In this document: positions 17,916-26,315 of the stretch, piece by piece
How positions within the stretch are numbered: position 1 is the stretch's first letter
How the letters are laid out: each line of letters begins with the position of its first letter
Source of the DNA: Inquilinus sp052078665
GTDB taxonomy: Bacteria; Pseudomonadota; Alphaproteobacteria; DSM-16000; Inquilinaceae
Assembly: GCF_052078665.1 (NCBI RefSeq)
Contig: NZ_JBQJIK010000005.1
Span: 82,544-146,543 of the forward strand
DNA: 64,000 nucleotides
Reading direction: 5' to 3'
Notes under the pieces: model-generated
What the model was told of the DNA's origin: nothing
Seen by the model: the letters and a program-made list of their open reading frames with translations, nothing else
Database searches by the model: none
Made by a program: the position numbers and the translations under genes

Positions 17916-18995
17916 CTACAGGGACGCGCCGGCCGGACCCCGCAGCGCGACCGAGGCGCGGGCCACCAGCCTGGTCGGAATCACCACATGGCGCGCCGGG
18001 CCGTCATAGCCCTTCAGCCGTGACACCAAGAGCTCGGCCACCGCCGTGCCGAGCTGATGCACCGGCTGGTCGATCACGGTGACCGGCGGGCTGGTGACGC
18101 TGGTCCAGTCGGCATCGTGAAAGGTGATCAGCGACAGATCGTCGGGGATCGCGAGGCCGAGGTCGCGAACCACTTTGAAAATCTCGAGCGCGATCACGCT
18201 GTCGGACGCCAGAATCGCGGTCGGCGGCGCGGGCGACCGCAGCAGGTCCATCGCGAGCTCGCGCGTCTCCTCGCGGCCGGTCGCCCCGAGCCGTACGGCC
18301 GGCGACGGGATCCGCGCCTTGTCGCAGGCGCCGAGAAAGCCTTCGACGCGGTGCCGGACGGACATGGTGTGGATGTCGGCGAGGTCGCGATAGGTGTGCT
18401 CGGGCGTGTCGCAGGCGGTGACGTAGGCGAGGCGGCGATGGCCGTGCTCGATCAGCAGGCGGGTTGCCGCCTCGGCCGCCTCGCGGTCGTCGACCGTGAC
18501 CGTGTCGACGGAGAGCTCCGGAATGGCGCGGTCGAGCAGGGCCAGCGGCCGGCCGGACCGCTGGACATCCCGCAGATGGTCGATCTCGCGGGACCGTGAC
18601 GGCGTGACGATCAGCCCGTCGACCCGCTTGGCCATCAGCGTCCGGATGGCGTCCTTCTCGGCCGCGATGTCCTCGCCGGAATTGGCCAGGATCACGGTGT
18701 AGCCGGCGGCGCGCGCCACGTCGCTGATGCCGCGCACGGCAGCGCTGAAGAACGGGTTCTCGATGTCCCCGACCACCACGCCGATGGCGCCCGACCGGCC
18801 CGTGGTCATGCTGCGCGCCAGCTCGTTGGGCCGGTAGTCGAGGGCCTTCGCCACCGCCAGCACCTTCTCGCGCACCGCGTCGCTGACGACGCCGTAGCCA
18901 CCGAGGACCCGGGCCGCCGTGGCCTTCGAGACACCCGCCGCCCGGGCGACGTCGGCGACGGTGACGGACGGCTTCGCAAGCGGGGGCTGTTCCAT
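17916..18995 (-). CDS. LacI-family transcriptional regulator
   Basis: A 359-residue repressor-type protein. Residues about 10-60 form the LacI HTH (TVADVARAAGVSKATAARVL) plus hinge helix (PNELARSM); the rest is the periplasmic-binding-protein-like effector domain (GVVVGDIENPFFSA, then DGLIVTPSRS). It is transcribed away from an amino-acid-type transporter and oxidase, and three GAGACCGGTCTC palindromes with the CpG-centred symmetry LacI proteins favour lie in the shared intergenic region. It probably represses the divergent operon and possibly itself. The inducer is unknown. Confidence 0.92.
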   Translation of the reverse strand: MEQPPLAKPSVTVADVARAAGVSKATAARVLGGYGVVSDAVREKVLAVAKALDYRPNELARSMTTGRSGAIGVVVGDIENPFFSAAVRGISDVARAAGYTVILANSGEDIAAEKDAIRTLMAKRVDGLIVTPSRSREIDHLRDVQRSGRPLALLDRAIPELSVDTVTVDDREAAEAATRLLIEHGHRRLAYVTACDTPEHTYRDLADIHTMSVRHRVEGFLGACDKARIPSPAVRLGATGREETRELAMDLLRSPAPPTAILASDSVIALEIFKVVRDLGLAIPDDLSLITFHDADWTSVTSPPVTVIDQPVHQLGTAVAELLVSRLKGYDGPARHVVIPTRLVARASVALRGPAGASL

Positions 18996-19016
18996 CGGGC
19001 TGCTCTACAGGAGAGA

Positions 19017-19045
19017 TTGACGGACGGTCAACGCGGCTCTAACAA
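19017..19045 (+). promoter_or_regulatory. Candidate promoter of the transporter operon
   Basis: TTGACG at 19017-19022 and TAACAA at 19040-19045 are 17 bp apart, a good -35 and a weak -10 match. Predicted transcription would start about 19052, immediately before the first operator. TTGAC/GTCAA (19017-19031) also forms a short inverted repeat. Confidence 0.4.
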
Positions 19046-19054
19046 TTCCGGAAA

Positions 19055-19108
19055 GAGACCGGTCTCAATCAGGTAGAGACCGGTCTCTTACAAAAAGATA
19101 CCGGTCTC
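19055..19108. promoter_or_regulatory. Three LacI-type palindromic operators at 21-bp spacing
   Basis: GAGACCGGTCTC is a perfect 12-bp palindrome at 19055-19066 and again at 19076-19087 (14 bp with flanks). A one-mismatch copy, GATACCGGTCTC, is at 19097-19108. The spacing between successive sites is exactly 21 bp, two helical turns, so all three lie on one DNA face. The position between the LacI gene and the transporter operon makes the LacI protein the likely ligand. Confidence 0.85.
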
Positions 19109-19158
19109 ATGGCCGGAATCTCTGGGCAGGCTGACGGAACCACGCAACGGAGGGAGAC

Positions 19159-19983
19159 ATGGAGAGATTTGCGGCGATGCTGGCGACGGGGGCCCGGGCG
19201 TTGGCTCTCGCGCTGGCCTTGGGTGGCTCGCTCGCCGGCCCGGCCCTGGCCGAATCCAATGCCTATGGCCTGATCGACCCGAAGGTGATCAGCGTCGGCA
19301 CCATGGGCGACGCCAAGCCCTACACCTTCACGACGGCGGACGGGCAGTTCACCGGCTTCGACATCGAGCTGTTCCTCAACGTGGCCGAGCGGATCGGCTT
19401 CAAGAAGGACCAGGTCGTCTTCACCGGCCAGGAATTCTCCGCCCTGATGCCGTCGGTCGCGAATGGCCGCTTCGACGTGGCGGTGGCGGCGATCGGCACC
19501 ACCGACGCGCGCAAGAAGACCGTCGACTTCTCCGACGGCTACCTGGCCGGCTATCTGTCGGTCCTCACGGCCGATCCGAAGATCACCGATGGCGGCCAGC
19601 TTGCCGGCAAGCGGCTCGGCGTGGTGCAGGGCACGCTGCAGGAGATCTACGCGGCCAAGAATTTCACCGCGACCGATCTGGTGAAGTTCCCCGACAACAA
19701 CTCCGCCGTCGCCGCGCTCAACAACGGCACGATCGACGCGCATTTCCTCGATTACGAGGCAGCCAAGGACTATGCCGGCCGCTATCCCGCGCTCAAGGTC
19801 GCGATCAACATCCCCAGCTTCGACGCCCCGGCCGGCTTCGTCATCCGCAAGGGCAACGACGCGCTGCGCACCGCGCTGAACCAGGGGCTGCACGCGGCGA
19901 TGCAGGACGGCACCTGGAAGACGCTGTACCAGAAGTGGTTCCCGGGCTCGCCGATGCCGGACCAGTACCTGCCCAAGAACTAG
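19159..19983 (+). CDS. ABC transporter substrate-binding protein, family 3 (polar amino-acid type)
   Basis: Periplasmic binding protein of 274 residues with a signal peptide (hydrophobic ALALALALGGSLAG, cleavage near PALAES). The family 3 core is clear: PYTFTTADGQFTGFDIELF, then FDVAVAAIGTTDARKKTVDFSDGY, GKRLGVVQGT and GTIDAHFLDYEAA. A strong GGAGGGAGA precedes the ATG. It starts an operon with the permease-ATPase fusion and an FAD oxidase, all downstream of the operators. The ligand is likely an amino acid, opine or related amine (inference). Confidence 0.93.
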   Translation: MERFAAMLATGARALALALALGGSLAGPALAESNAYGLIDPKVISVGTMGDAKPYTFTTADGQFTGFDIELFLNVAERIGFKKDQVVFTGQEFSALMPSVANGRFDVAVAAIGTTDARKKTVDFSDGYLAGYLSVLTADPKITDGGQLAGKRLGVVQGTLQEIYAAKNFTATDLVKFPDNNSAVAALNNGTIDAHFLDYEAAKDYAGRYPALKVAINIPSFDAPAGFVIRKGNDALRTALNQGLHAAMQDGTWKTLYQKWFPGSPMPDQYLPKN

Positions 19984-20047
19984 GCCGAATCCTGCTCGGC
20001 CGCCGCGGCCGGGCAGGCTCCGCCGCCGTCGACCCGGGAAAAGAATA

Positions 20048-21562
20048 GTGGACTGGCTCGAAACCCTGCGCCGCAGCTTCCTCGACTGGGACGCGATGGG
20101 CGAAGTGCTGCCGATGATGATCGCGGTCGGGCTGAAGAACACGCTGATCCTGGCCTTCGCCTCGACCGTGCTCGGCATCGCCATCGGCATGACGCTCGCC
20201 ATCATGGGCATCTCGCGCTCGCCCTGGCTGCGCATCCCGGCGCGGATCTACACCGACGTCTTCCGCGGCCTTCCGGCCATCGTCACCATCCTGCTGATCG
20301 GGCAGGGCCTGGCCCGGGCGGGGCGAGAGCTGTTCGGGCCGTCGCCCTATCCGCTCGGCATCCTCGCCCTCGGGCTGATCGCCGGCGCCTATATCGGCGA
20401 GATCTTCCGCTCCGGCATCCAGAGCGTCGACCGCGGCCAGATGGACGCCTGCCGGGCCCTGAGCATGAGCTACGGCCAGGCGATGCGGCTGATCATCGTG
20501 CCGCAGGGCATCCGGCGGGTGCTGCCCGCTTTGGTGAACCAGTTCATCGGCAATGTGAAGGATTCCAGCCTGGTCTATTTCCTGGGCCTGCTGGCGTCCG
20601 AGCGCGAGATCTTCCGCATCGGCCAGGACCAGGCTGTGGTCACCGGCAACCTGTCGCCGCTGCTGCTCGCCGGCGTGTTCTACCTGCTGGTCACCGTGCC
20701 CCTGACTCATCTGGTCAACCTGATCGACACCCGGCTGCGGGTCGGCCGCAGCCTGTCCGGTGTCGGGGCCAGTGGTTTGGTCGAGGTCGGCGAACTCAAG
20801 GGCGCCGTGAGCGGCGGCGATGCGGACACCTGCTTCAGCGGCGGCAGCCTGAGCGTGCGCGGCCTCAGCATGGCCTATGGCGAGCATGAGGTGCTGAAGG
20901 ATGTCGACCTCACCGTGCGGGCCGGATCGGTCACCTGCGTCATCGGCCCGTCCGGCTCCGGCAAGTCGACGCTGCTGCGCTGCCTGAACCGGCTGGTGGA
21001 GGTCAAGGGCGGGGACATCCTGCTCGACGGCGACAGCATCCTCGGCATGAAGCCGGACCGGCTGCGCCGCCGGATCGGCATGGTGTTCCAGCAGTTCAAC
21101 CTGTTCCCGGACCACACCGCGCTGGAGAACGTCGCGCTGTCGCTGACCCGGATCAAGCGCCTGAAGAAGGGCGCGGCCGACCGCATCGCCAAGGCGCGGC
21201 TGGCCGAGGTCGGGCTGGCCGGCCGCCAGCATCACCGCCCGTCGCGGCTGTCGGGCGGCCAGCAGCAGCGGGTCGCGATCGCCCGGGCGCTGGCGATGGA
21301 GCCCGAGGTCATCCTGTTCGACGAGGTCACCAGCGCGCTCGACCCGGAGCTGGTGAAGGGCGTTCTCACTTTGATGGCCGATCTCGGCCGGCGCGGCATG
21401 ACCATGGTGGTCGTCACCCATGAGATGGGCTTTGCCCGGCGGGTCGCCGACCAGGTCGTCTTCATGGATGAAGGCCGGGTGGTCGAGGCCGGGTCGCCCG
21501 AGGCGATCTTCGACCGGCCGCAGAGCGAGCGGCTCAAGCGCTTCCTGGCGGAAGTCCTCTAA
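20048..21562 (+). CDS. Amino-acid-type ABC transporter, permease fused to ATP-binding subunit
   Basis: A single 504-residue chain, GTG start at 20048. Residues about 1-235 are a HisM/GlnP-type permease with several membrane helices and the coupling segment (QAMRLIIVPQGIRRVLPALV). After a short linker, residues about 260-504 are the ATPase: Walker A GPSGSGKST, Q-loop VFQQFNLFP, signature LSGGQQQR, Walker B VILFDEVTSALDP (Val where Pro is usual), switch His in VVVTHEM. Such fusions are known in this family but less common than separate genes. It pairs with the binding protein upstream; only one permease chain is present, implying a homodimer. Confidence 0.93.
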   Translation: MDWLETLRRSFLDWDAMGEVLPMMIAVGLKNTLILAFASTVLGIAIGMTLAIMGISRSPWLRIPARIYTDVFRGLPAIVTILLIGQGLARAGRELFGPSPYPLGILALGLIAGAYIGEIFRSGIQSVDRGQMDACRALSMSYGQAMRLIIVPQGIRRVLPALVNQFIGNVKDSSLVYFLGLLASEREIFRIGQDQAVVTGNLSPLLLAGVFYLLVTVPLTHLVNLIDTRLRVGRSLSGVGASGLVEVGELKGAVSGGDADTCFSGGSLSVRGLSMAYGEHEVLKDVDLTVRAGSVTCVIGPSGSGKSTLLRCLNRLVEVKGGDILLDGDSILGMKPDRLRRRIGMVFQQFNLFPDHTALENVALSLTRIKRLKKGAADRIAKARLAEVGLAGRQHHRPSRLSGGQQQRVAIARALAMEPEVILFDEVTSALDPELVKGVLTLMADLGRRGMTMVVVTHEMGFARRVADQVVFMDEGRVVEAGSPEAIFDRPQSERLKRFLAEVL

Positions 21563-21581
21563 TCCAGGCGAAAGACCCGTG

Positions 21582-22709
21582 ATGAAGAACAGAGTCTCGA
21601 ACGTCGTCGTCATCGGCGCCGGCATCTTCGGCGTCTCCACGGCCGTCCAGCTCGTCCGGCGCGGCGTGGCGACCGTGCTGGTGAATGACGGCCCGGTCGC
21701 GAACGGCGCCTCCGGCCGCTCGCTGTCCTGGCTCAACTCGTCGCGCTGGCGCTCCGACGCCTATCACCGGCTGCGCATGGCCGGTATCGACCGCTACCGG
21801 ACCCTGGCGCACCAGCACCCGGGCGCGGACTGGCTGAGATTCGACGGCGGGCTGACCTGGGATGCCGATGACGACGGCAATCGGATCGAGGCGGCGTATC
21901 GCCACGAGGTGTCGCTGGCCTATGACGCCTGGCATCTCCAGGCCGCGCAGGTGCCGGCGGTGACGCCCGGCGTCGACGTCTCCGCGATCACGCCGCAGGG
22001 TGCGATCTTCAATCCCGGCGAGGGCTGGGTCGACCTGCCGAGCCTGATCCGCCTGCTGGCGGAGGAGTTCCAGGAGCGCGGCGGCCGCCTCGTCACCGAC
22101 GCCGGGGCGGCGCGCGTGCTCGTCGAAAGCGGACGCGCCGTCGGCGTGGCGACGGCGCGGGGAGGGGAGCTTCGGGCGGATGCCGTGCTGCTCGCCACCG
22201 GCCCGTCGGTGCCGCAGATGGCGGCCGAGGCCGGGCAGAGGATCGACGACGGCACCCCGGTCTCGCTGCTGGTCACCACCAGGCCGGTCGGCGCGCCGCT
22301 GAAGGCCGTGCTGAACACGCCGCGCGTGGCGATCCGCCCCGCGCCCGGCGGCGCCTTCGCGCTCGATTCCGCATGGTCGGAGCAGGAGGTGGAGATCCGC
22401 CCCGACGGCAGCTATGGGGTGAAGCCGGAGACCATCGACGGCCTGCTGGCGGAGGCCTCGAAGGTCCTGGAAGGCAACCCGACGCTGGAGCTCGATCACT
22501 ATGGCGTGGGCCGCAAGCCGATCCCCGGCGACGGCGACCCGGTGTTCGGCGAGCTGCAGGCGATCCCGGGCTATTTCGTCGCCTTCAGCCACAGCGGCGC
22601 CACGCTCGGGCTGATCGCCGGCGAGCTTCTGGCCTTCGAGATCGCCACCGGCGAGCGGCACCCGATGCTCGCCCCGTTCCGCCCGGAGCGGTTCCGGACC
22701 GTCCGATAA
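21582..22709 (+). CDS. FAD-dependent oxidoreductase (DAO/glycine-oxidase family)
   Basis: A 375-residue flavoenzyme beginning with the dinucleotide fold VVVIGAGIFGVSTAVQLVRRG, then NGASGRSLSWLNSS, typical of D-amino-acid/glycine/sarcosine oxidase-like proteins. The C-terminal FSHSGATLGLIAGELLA completes the FAD site. ATG 21582 is used (a GTG directly before it is an alternative). It lies 19 bp after the ABC fusion gene, so it should oxidise the imported amine or amino acid; the actual substrate cannot be read from the sequence. Confidence 0.88.
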   Translation: MKNRVSNVVVIGAGIFGVSTAVQLVRRGVATVLVNDGPVANGASGRSLSWLNSSRWRSDAYHRLRMAGIDRYRTLAHQHPGADWLRFDGGLTWDADDDGNRIEAAYRHEVSLAYDAWHLQAAQVPAVTPGVDVSAITPQGAIFNPGEGWVDLPSLIRLLAEEFQERGGRLVTDAGAARVLVESGRAVGVATARGGELRADAVLLATGPSVPQMAAEAGQRIDDGTPVSLLVTTRPVGAPLKAVLNTPRVAIRPAPGGAFALDSAWSEQEVEIRPDGSYGVKPETIDGLLAEASKVLEGNPTLELDHYGVGRKPIPGDGDPVFGELQAIPGYFVAFSHSGATLGLIAGELLAFEIATGERHPMLAPFRPERFRTVR

Positions 22710-22898
22710 GGGGGCTCGTCCGCAGGAGGTCGCCGCCGTGATCGAGCAGGCCGCCCGGTCGGCCCCGACGGTTGCGTCCGGTGAACCGCGGCGCCGCCTG
22801 GCCCCATCGCGCGGGGGGCTGGCGGAGCCCTGCATTCCGGTCGCCGGACAGAGACTTTGGTATGGGGCCGGAGCTGGGCTCCGGCCGGTCAAACAGCG

Positions 22899-22930
22899 GA
22901 GCCGCGGAGCGATCCCTCGCTCCGCGGCTC
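22899..22930. terminator. Strong hairpin between convergent genes
   Basis: GAGCCGCGGAGCG (22899-22911), loop ATCCCT, CGCTCCGCGGCTC (22918-22930): a perfect 13-bp stem with no T tract. It lies between the oxidase end (22709) and the hypothetical gene end (22973), fitting a bidirectional terminator. The remaining 22710-22898 holds no gene I can support. Confidence 0.7.
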
Positions 22931-22972
22931 GGTGTCTTGCCTGGGGCCGGCGCACTCGGCGCCCGGCGACCC

Positions 22973-23398
22973 TCACTCTCGATAGTTGTCGGCGGCGCCG
23001 TCGAGGACGATCGTGCCGCCGTCGATCAGGACCGCCGTGAGGCCGTCTTCGATCGCCGGCCGCGCGGGCAGAGGAATCCGGCGTCGGGACCGGGCCACCG
23101 GGCCTGCAGCCGCGATCCAGAGGTCGATGCCCCGGGCCGAGGCGTGGAGGCGGAGGAAATGATCCGTGCCGTCCTTGCCGGCACCGTCCCGGGCCGCGAG
23201 CCGGATCTCGACCTCTCCCGCCTGCCGCTCCTCCGACGGGCCGAGCGGCTGCCGCGAGCACGACAGGTGCAAGACGTCCAGCCGGCGGCTGCCCGACGCG
23301 TCGCGGCGGGACGTGAATGAGATCGTCCAGCTGAAATACTGGGCATTGCCGGTTTCGACATGGCGCCGAATGAAGGCGCCCGATCCGCTCCAGAACAT
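22973..23398 (-). CDS. Hypothetical protein, 141 aa
   Basis: I do not recognise this family. The gene has an excellent GGGAGGAGG just before its ATG at 23398. The protein is soluble, begins MFWSGSGAFIRRHVE and has an Arg-rich middle (VARSRRRIPLP) and the late segment VLIDGGTIVLDG. No membrane segment or signal peptide is visible. It stands alone between a hairpin and the response-regulator cluster. Confidence 0.65.
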   Translation of the reverse strand: MFWSGSGAFIRRHVETGNAQYFSWTISFTSRRDASGSRRLDVLHLSCSRQPLGPSEERQAGEVEIRLAARDGAGKDGTDHFLRLHASARGIDLWIAAAGPVARSRRRIPLPARPAIEDGLTAVLIDGGTIVLDGAADNYRE

Positions 23399-23541
23399 CG
23401 CCTCCTCCCAATTCTGTGATCGTCGAGACAGTCACAGCATGGCGGACGGTGTGGGGCGGACCCATTCCACTGTGGTTTGCGCCGGCTGGCGTTTTCGGTG
23501 GCGGGGGATAGACCTAGGTATAGGTCGCCGATGCGCCGGGA

Positions 23542-23925
23542 TCAGCTCGGCCGGGCCTCGCGCCGCAGCGCCGAGGCCAGGCATCCGATCAGCACCTCGG
23601 CATCGACCGGCTTCTCCAGGAAGCCGTGGGCGCCGCCGGCCAGGGCCTTCGACCGCGTCGCCGCGTCGGTGTAGGAGGTCATGAAGATCATCGGGGAGGA
23701 CCCGCCCTGCGCGTTCAGCAGCGCCTGCAGGTCGAGGCCGGTCATTCCCCCCATCCGGACGTCCACGACCATGCAGGCCACCGCGGACCGGCCCGGGAAG
23801 GCCAGGAACTCCTCCGCCGAGGCGAAGGGCAGCGCGCTGTAGCCGAGCGAGGACAGGAGATCCTCCAGCGCCTCGCGGATGGCCTGGTCGTCGTCGATGA
23901 CGGCAATGACGGGGGAATGGGACAC
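23542..23925 (-). CDS. Single-domain response regulator
   Basis: A 127-residue receiver domain with no output domain. Acidic pair IDDD near the N-terminus, phospho-acceptor Asp in MVVDVRMGG, Thr in MTSYTD, and Lys in LEKPVD are all present. It is the last gene of a kinase-regulator-regulator group, 119 bp after the LuxR-type regulator. It may act as a phosphate sink or protein-interaction output. Confidence 0.9.
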   Translation of the reverse strand: MSHSPVIAVIDDDQAIREALEDLLSSLGYSALPFASAEEFLAFPGRSAVACMVVDVRMGGMTGLDLQALLNAQGGSSPMIFMTSYTDAATRSKALAGGAHGFLEKPVDAEVLIGCLASALRREARPS

Positions 23926-24044
23926 GATACCTCGGCGGACGGCAAAACGGGACTAAGGCCCGCCCATCCTGGATAGCCGAGGGTCCGCCGCGCGGATACC
24001 ATACATAGGTTCAGGACGAAGCGGCTGTCCGTCCAGGCCGGGCG

Positions 24045-24677
24045 TCACCGCTCCAGCAGCTCCGTTTTCCGCACCAGGTCGGCGACCGAGCGGACGGCCA
24101 TCTTCCGCATGACGTTGCCGCGGTGCAGCTTGACCGTGATCTCGCTGATGCCGAGCAGGCCGGCGATCTGCTTGTTCATCAGCCCCTTCACCACCGCCGC
24201 CATGACCTCGGTCTCGCGCGGGGTCAGGGTGGCGGCCAGCGCCGCCACCTCCTTGGCCGCCGCGGCGTCCCGGCGCTGTGCCATGTCCTTGTCGATGGCG
24301 GCGGCCACCGCATCCAGCATGTCCTGGTCGCGGAACGGCTTGGTCAGGAAATCCATCGCCCCGGCCTTCATCGCCCGCACGCTCATCGGGATGTCGCCAT
24401 GGCCGGTCATGAAGATGATCGGGCGGGTGTTGCCGGTGCGGGCCAGCTGGGCCTGCAGGTCCAGCCCGCTGAGGCCCGGCAGGCGGACATCGAGGATCAG
24501 GCAGCCGGGCCGGTCGGTCGGGGCGGCGTCGAGCAGCTCCCGGGTCGAGCCGAAGCTTTTCGTCTCGATCCCGATCGAGCGCAGCAGATCGGTCAGCGCC
24601 TCGCGGATGCCCTCATCGTCGTCGACGATGAGGACGAGGGGCGTGGCGGCGGGCGCGGTTCCGGCTGGTGCTTTCAT
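24045..24677 (-). CDS. FixJ-family response regulator with LuxR-type HTH
   Basis: A 210-residue regulator: receiver domain (VDDDEGIREAL, phospho-Asp in LILDVRLPGLSG, MTGHGD, LTKPF) and a C-terminal LuxR/NarL HTH (LTPRETEVMAAVVKGLMNKQ then ISEITVKLHRGNVMRKM). Its ATG overlaps the stop of the histidine kinase gene by 4 bp, so the two form a cognate pair. Target genes unknown. Confidence 0.95.
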   Translation of the reverse strand: MKAPAGTAPAATPLVLIVDDDEGIREALTDLLRSIGIETKSFGSTRELLDAAPTDRPGCLILDVRLPGLSGLDLQAQLARTGNTRPIIFMTGHGDIPMSVRAMKAGAMDFLTKPFRDQDMLDAVAAAIDKDMAQRRDAAAAKEVAALAATLTPRETEVMAAVVKGLMNKQIAGLLGISEITVKLHRGNVMRKMAVRSVADLVRKTELLER

Positions 24678-26299
24678 GACGTTTGCGCGGTGTCCGTCGG
24701 CAGCGCGAACTCGAACACCGCTCCCCCCTGCTCGTGAGTCCTGGCCGTCAACCGTCCGCCATATGTCTCGATGGTCGAGCGGCAGATCGCAAGCCCCATT
24801 CCCATGCCGCCCTTCTTGGTCGTGAAGAACGGCTCGAACAGCCGGGCCTGGAGCTCGTCGGGAATGCCCCTGCCGCGATCGCGGATCGCGACGCGCACCT
24901 CCGGCGCCTCGGGCCCGGCGGGCCCCGCGGGCCCGTCGACGCTGACCGTCAGCTCGCGCGCGGCGGCCGCCGCATCAGCCATGGCGTGCAGACCGTTGGT
25001 CATCAGGTTGATCAGCACCTGCTGCAGCGCCACGCGAACGGCCCGGATCGGCGGGATCGACGGCGCGAATTGCGTCACGACCGTCGCGGCATGGGTGCTC
25101 AGCTCGGTCTCCAGCAGCGCGATCGTCTCCTCGATCAGCTCGCGTAGATCGATCGCTTCGTCGCTGCGCTGGTCGCGCACCAGCTGGCCGCGCGTGCGCT
25201 GCACGATCTCGGCGGCGCGCCGGCCGTCCCGCACCGTCCGCTCCGCCGCCCGCACCGCCGCTTCGATGTCGGGCGGATCCTTGCCGAGCCAGCGCAGGCA
25301 GGTCTGGGCGTTCATCACCACGGCGCCGAGCGGCTGGTTGATCTCATGCGCGATCGAGGCCGACAGCGCGCCGACCGTCGCCGCCCGCGACGCCCGCGCC
25401 AGCTCGGCCTGGACGGCGAGCTGGGTCTGCTGGATCTGCTCGCTCTGGGTCACATCGACCATGGCGACGACCACGCGGCCGAACTCGTCCGCCTCGTCCG
25501 GGAAGGTGATGCCGAGCAGGACAGTCATCACCCGCCCGTCCGCCGCGACCAGCTTCGCCCTTCCCTCGAACTGGCTGCTGCCCTCGGCCACCGCGGTCAG
25601 GACCGCCAGCGGGGCAGGGTCGTCGGCCGGCAGGAAGCGCTCGATCGGGCCCAGCGCCTCGGCGGGCGACGGCAGCCGCAGCAGCTCCGCCGTCGCGTCG
25701 TTGACATGCACGGTCCGGATCCGCCGGACGCAGTCCCGGGCGAAGGCGGGGTGCGCGCGGGCATGGGCGGCGAGGTCGTGCACGCCCTGCTGCCGCAGCG
25801 CCGCGAGCATGGCCCTGACCTCGGAGAAGTCCTGCTCCCACAGCGAGACGGGGGCCTGCTCGAAGATCGACCGGTACCGCTTCTCGCTGCGGGCCAGGGC
25901 GGCGTTCGCCTGCACCAGGGACTGCTTCGATGCCTGGTCGCGCAGCAGCAGCACCGTGGTGATGCCGATCGCCGCCAGCGAGATGCCGCAGCGGACCACG
26001 GCCGAGGCATCCGCCCCCTGGCCGTGCGAGATGAAGAAGGAGAGAACCGCGAGGCCGGCACAGGCCAGCGCCAGGAGGATGAGGCCGCGCCGCGAGAAGG
26101 TGTCCGAGGCCGCCAGCATCACCAGCACATAGAGCACCGCGATGGCGCCGGTGACATCGGTGAAGGTGTCGACGACGAAGACGGCCGCACCCAGCAGCAG
26201 CGCCAGCAGGCGGTGCCGGCGGCGGCGCTGGATCCGCGCCAAGCCAGGCCCGGAACCGGGCGCGAGGTCGGCGGGCATCTCTGCGGCGTCGCGGCTCAT
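24674..26299 (-). CDS. PAS-containing membrane sensor histidine kinase
   Basis: A 541-residue kinase: about four membrane helices in residues 30-125, a PAS-like domain at about 145-285, the phosphorylation H-box (SIAHEINQPLGAVVMNAQ) at about 310, then N box (NLMTNGLHAM), G1 (DRGRGIP) and FFTTKKGGMGMGLAICRS of the ATPase domain. The H-box and G-box forms are those of the FixL/DctB-type kinases. It is cotranscribed with its FixJ-type partner (4-bp overlap). The signal sensed is unknown. Confidence 0.94.
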   Translation of the reverse strand: MSRDAAEMPADLAPGSGPGLARIQRRRRHRLLALLLGAAVFVVDTFTDVTGAIAVLYVLVMLAASDTFSRRGLILLALACAGLAVLSFFISHGQGADASAVVRCGISLAAIGITTVLLLRDQASKQSLVQANAALARSEKRYRSIFEQAPVSLWEQDFSEVRAMLAALRQQGVHDLAAHARAHPAFARDCVRRIRTVHVNDATAELLRLPSPAEALGPIERFLPADDPAPLAVLTAVAEGSSQFEGRAKLVAADGRVMTVLLGITFPDEADEFGRVVVAMVDVTQSEQIQQTQLAVQAELARASRAATVGALSASIAHEINQPLGAVVMNAQTCLRWLGKDPPDIEAAVRAAERTVRDGRRAAEIVQRTRGQLVRDQRSDEAIDLRELIEETIALLETELSTHAATVVTQFAPSIPPIRAVRVALQQVLINLMTNGLHAMADAAAAARELTVSVDGPAGPAGPEAPEVRVAIRDRGRGIPDELQARLFEPFFTTKKGGMGMGLAICRSTIETYGGRLTARTHEQGGAVFEFALPTDTAQTS

Positions 26300-26315
26300 C
26301 GAGGCGGCAACCTTC

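Noticed and set aside
22738..23040. 100-codon plus-strand frame after the oxidase gene
   Set aside because: It crosses a 13-bp terminator-like hairpin and overlaps antisense a better-supported minus-strand gene; amino-acid composition is Arg-rich noise.
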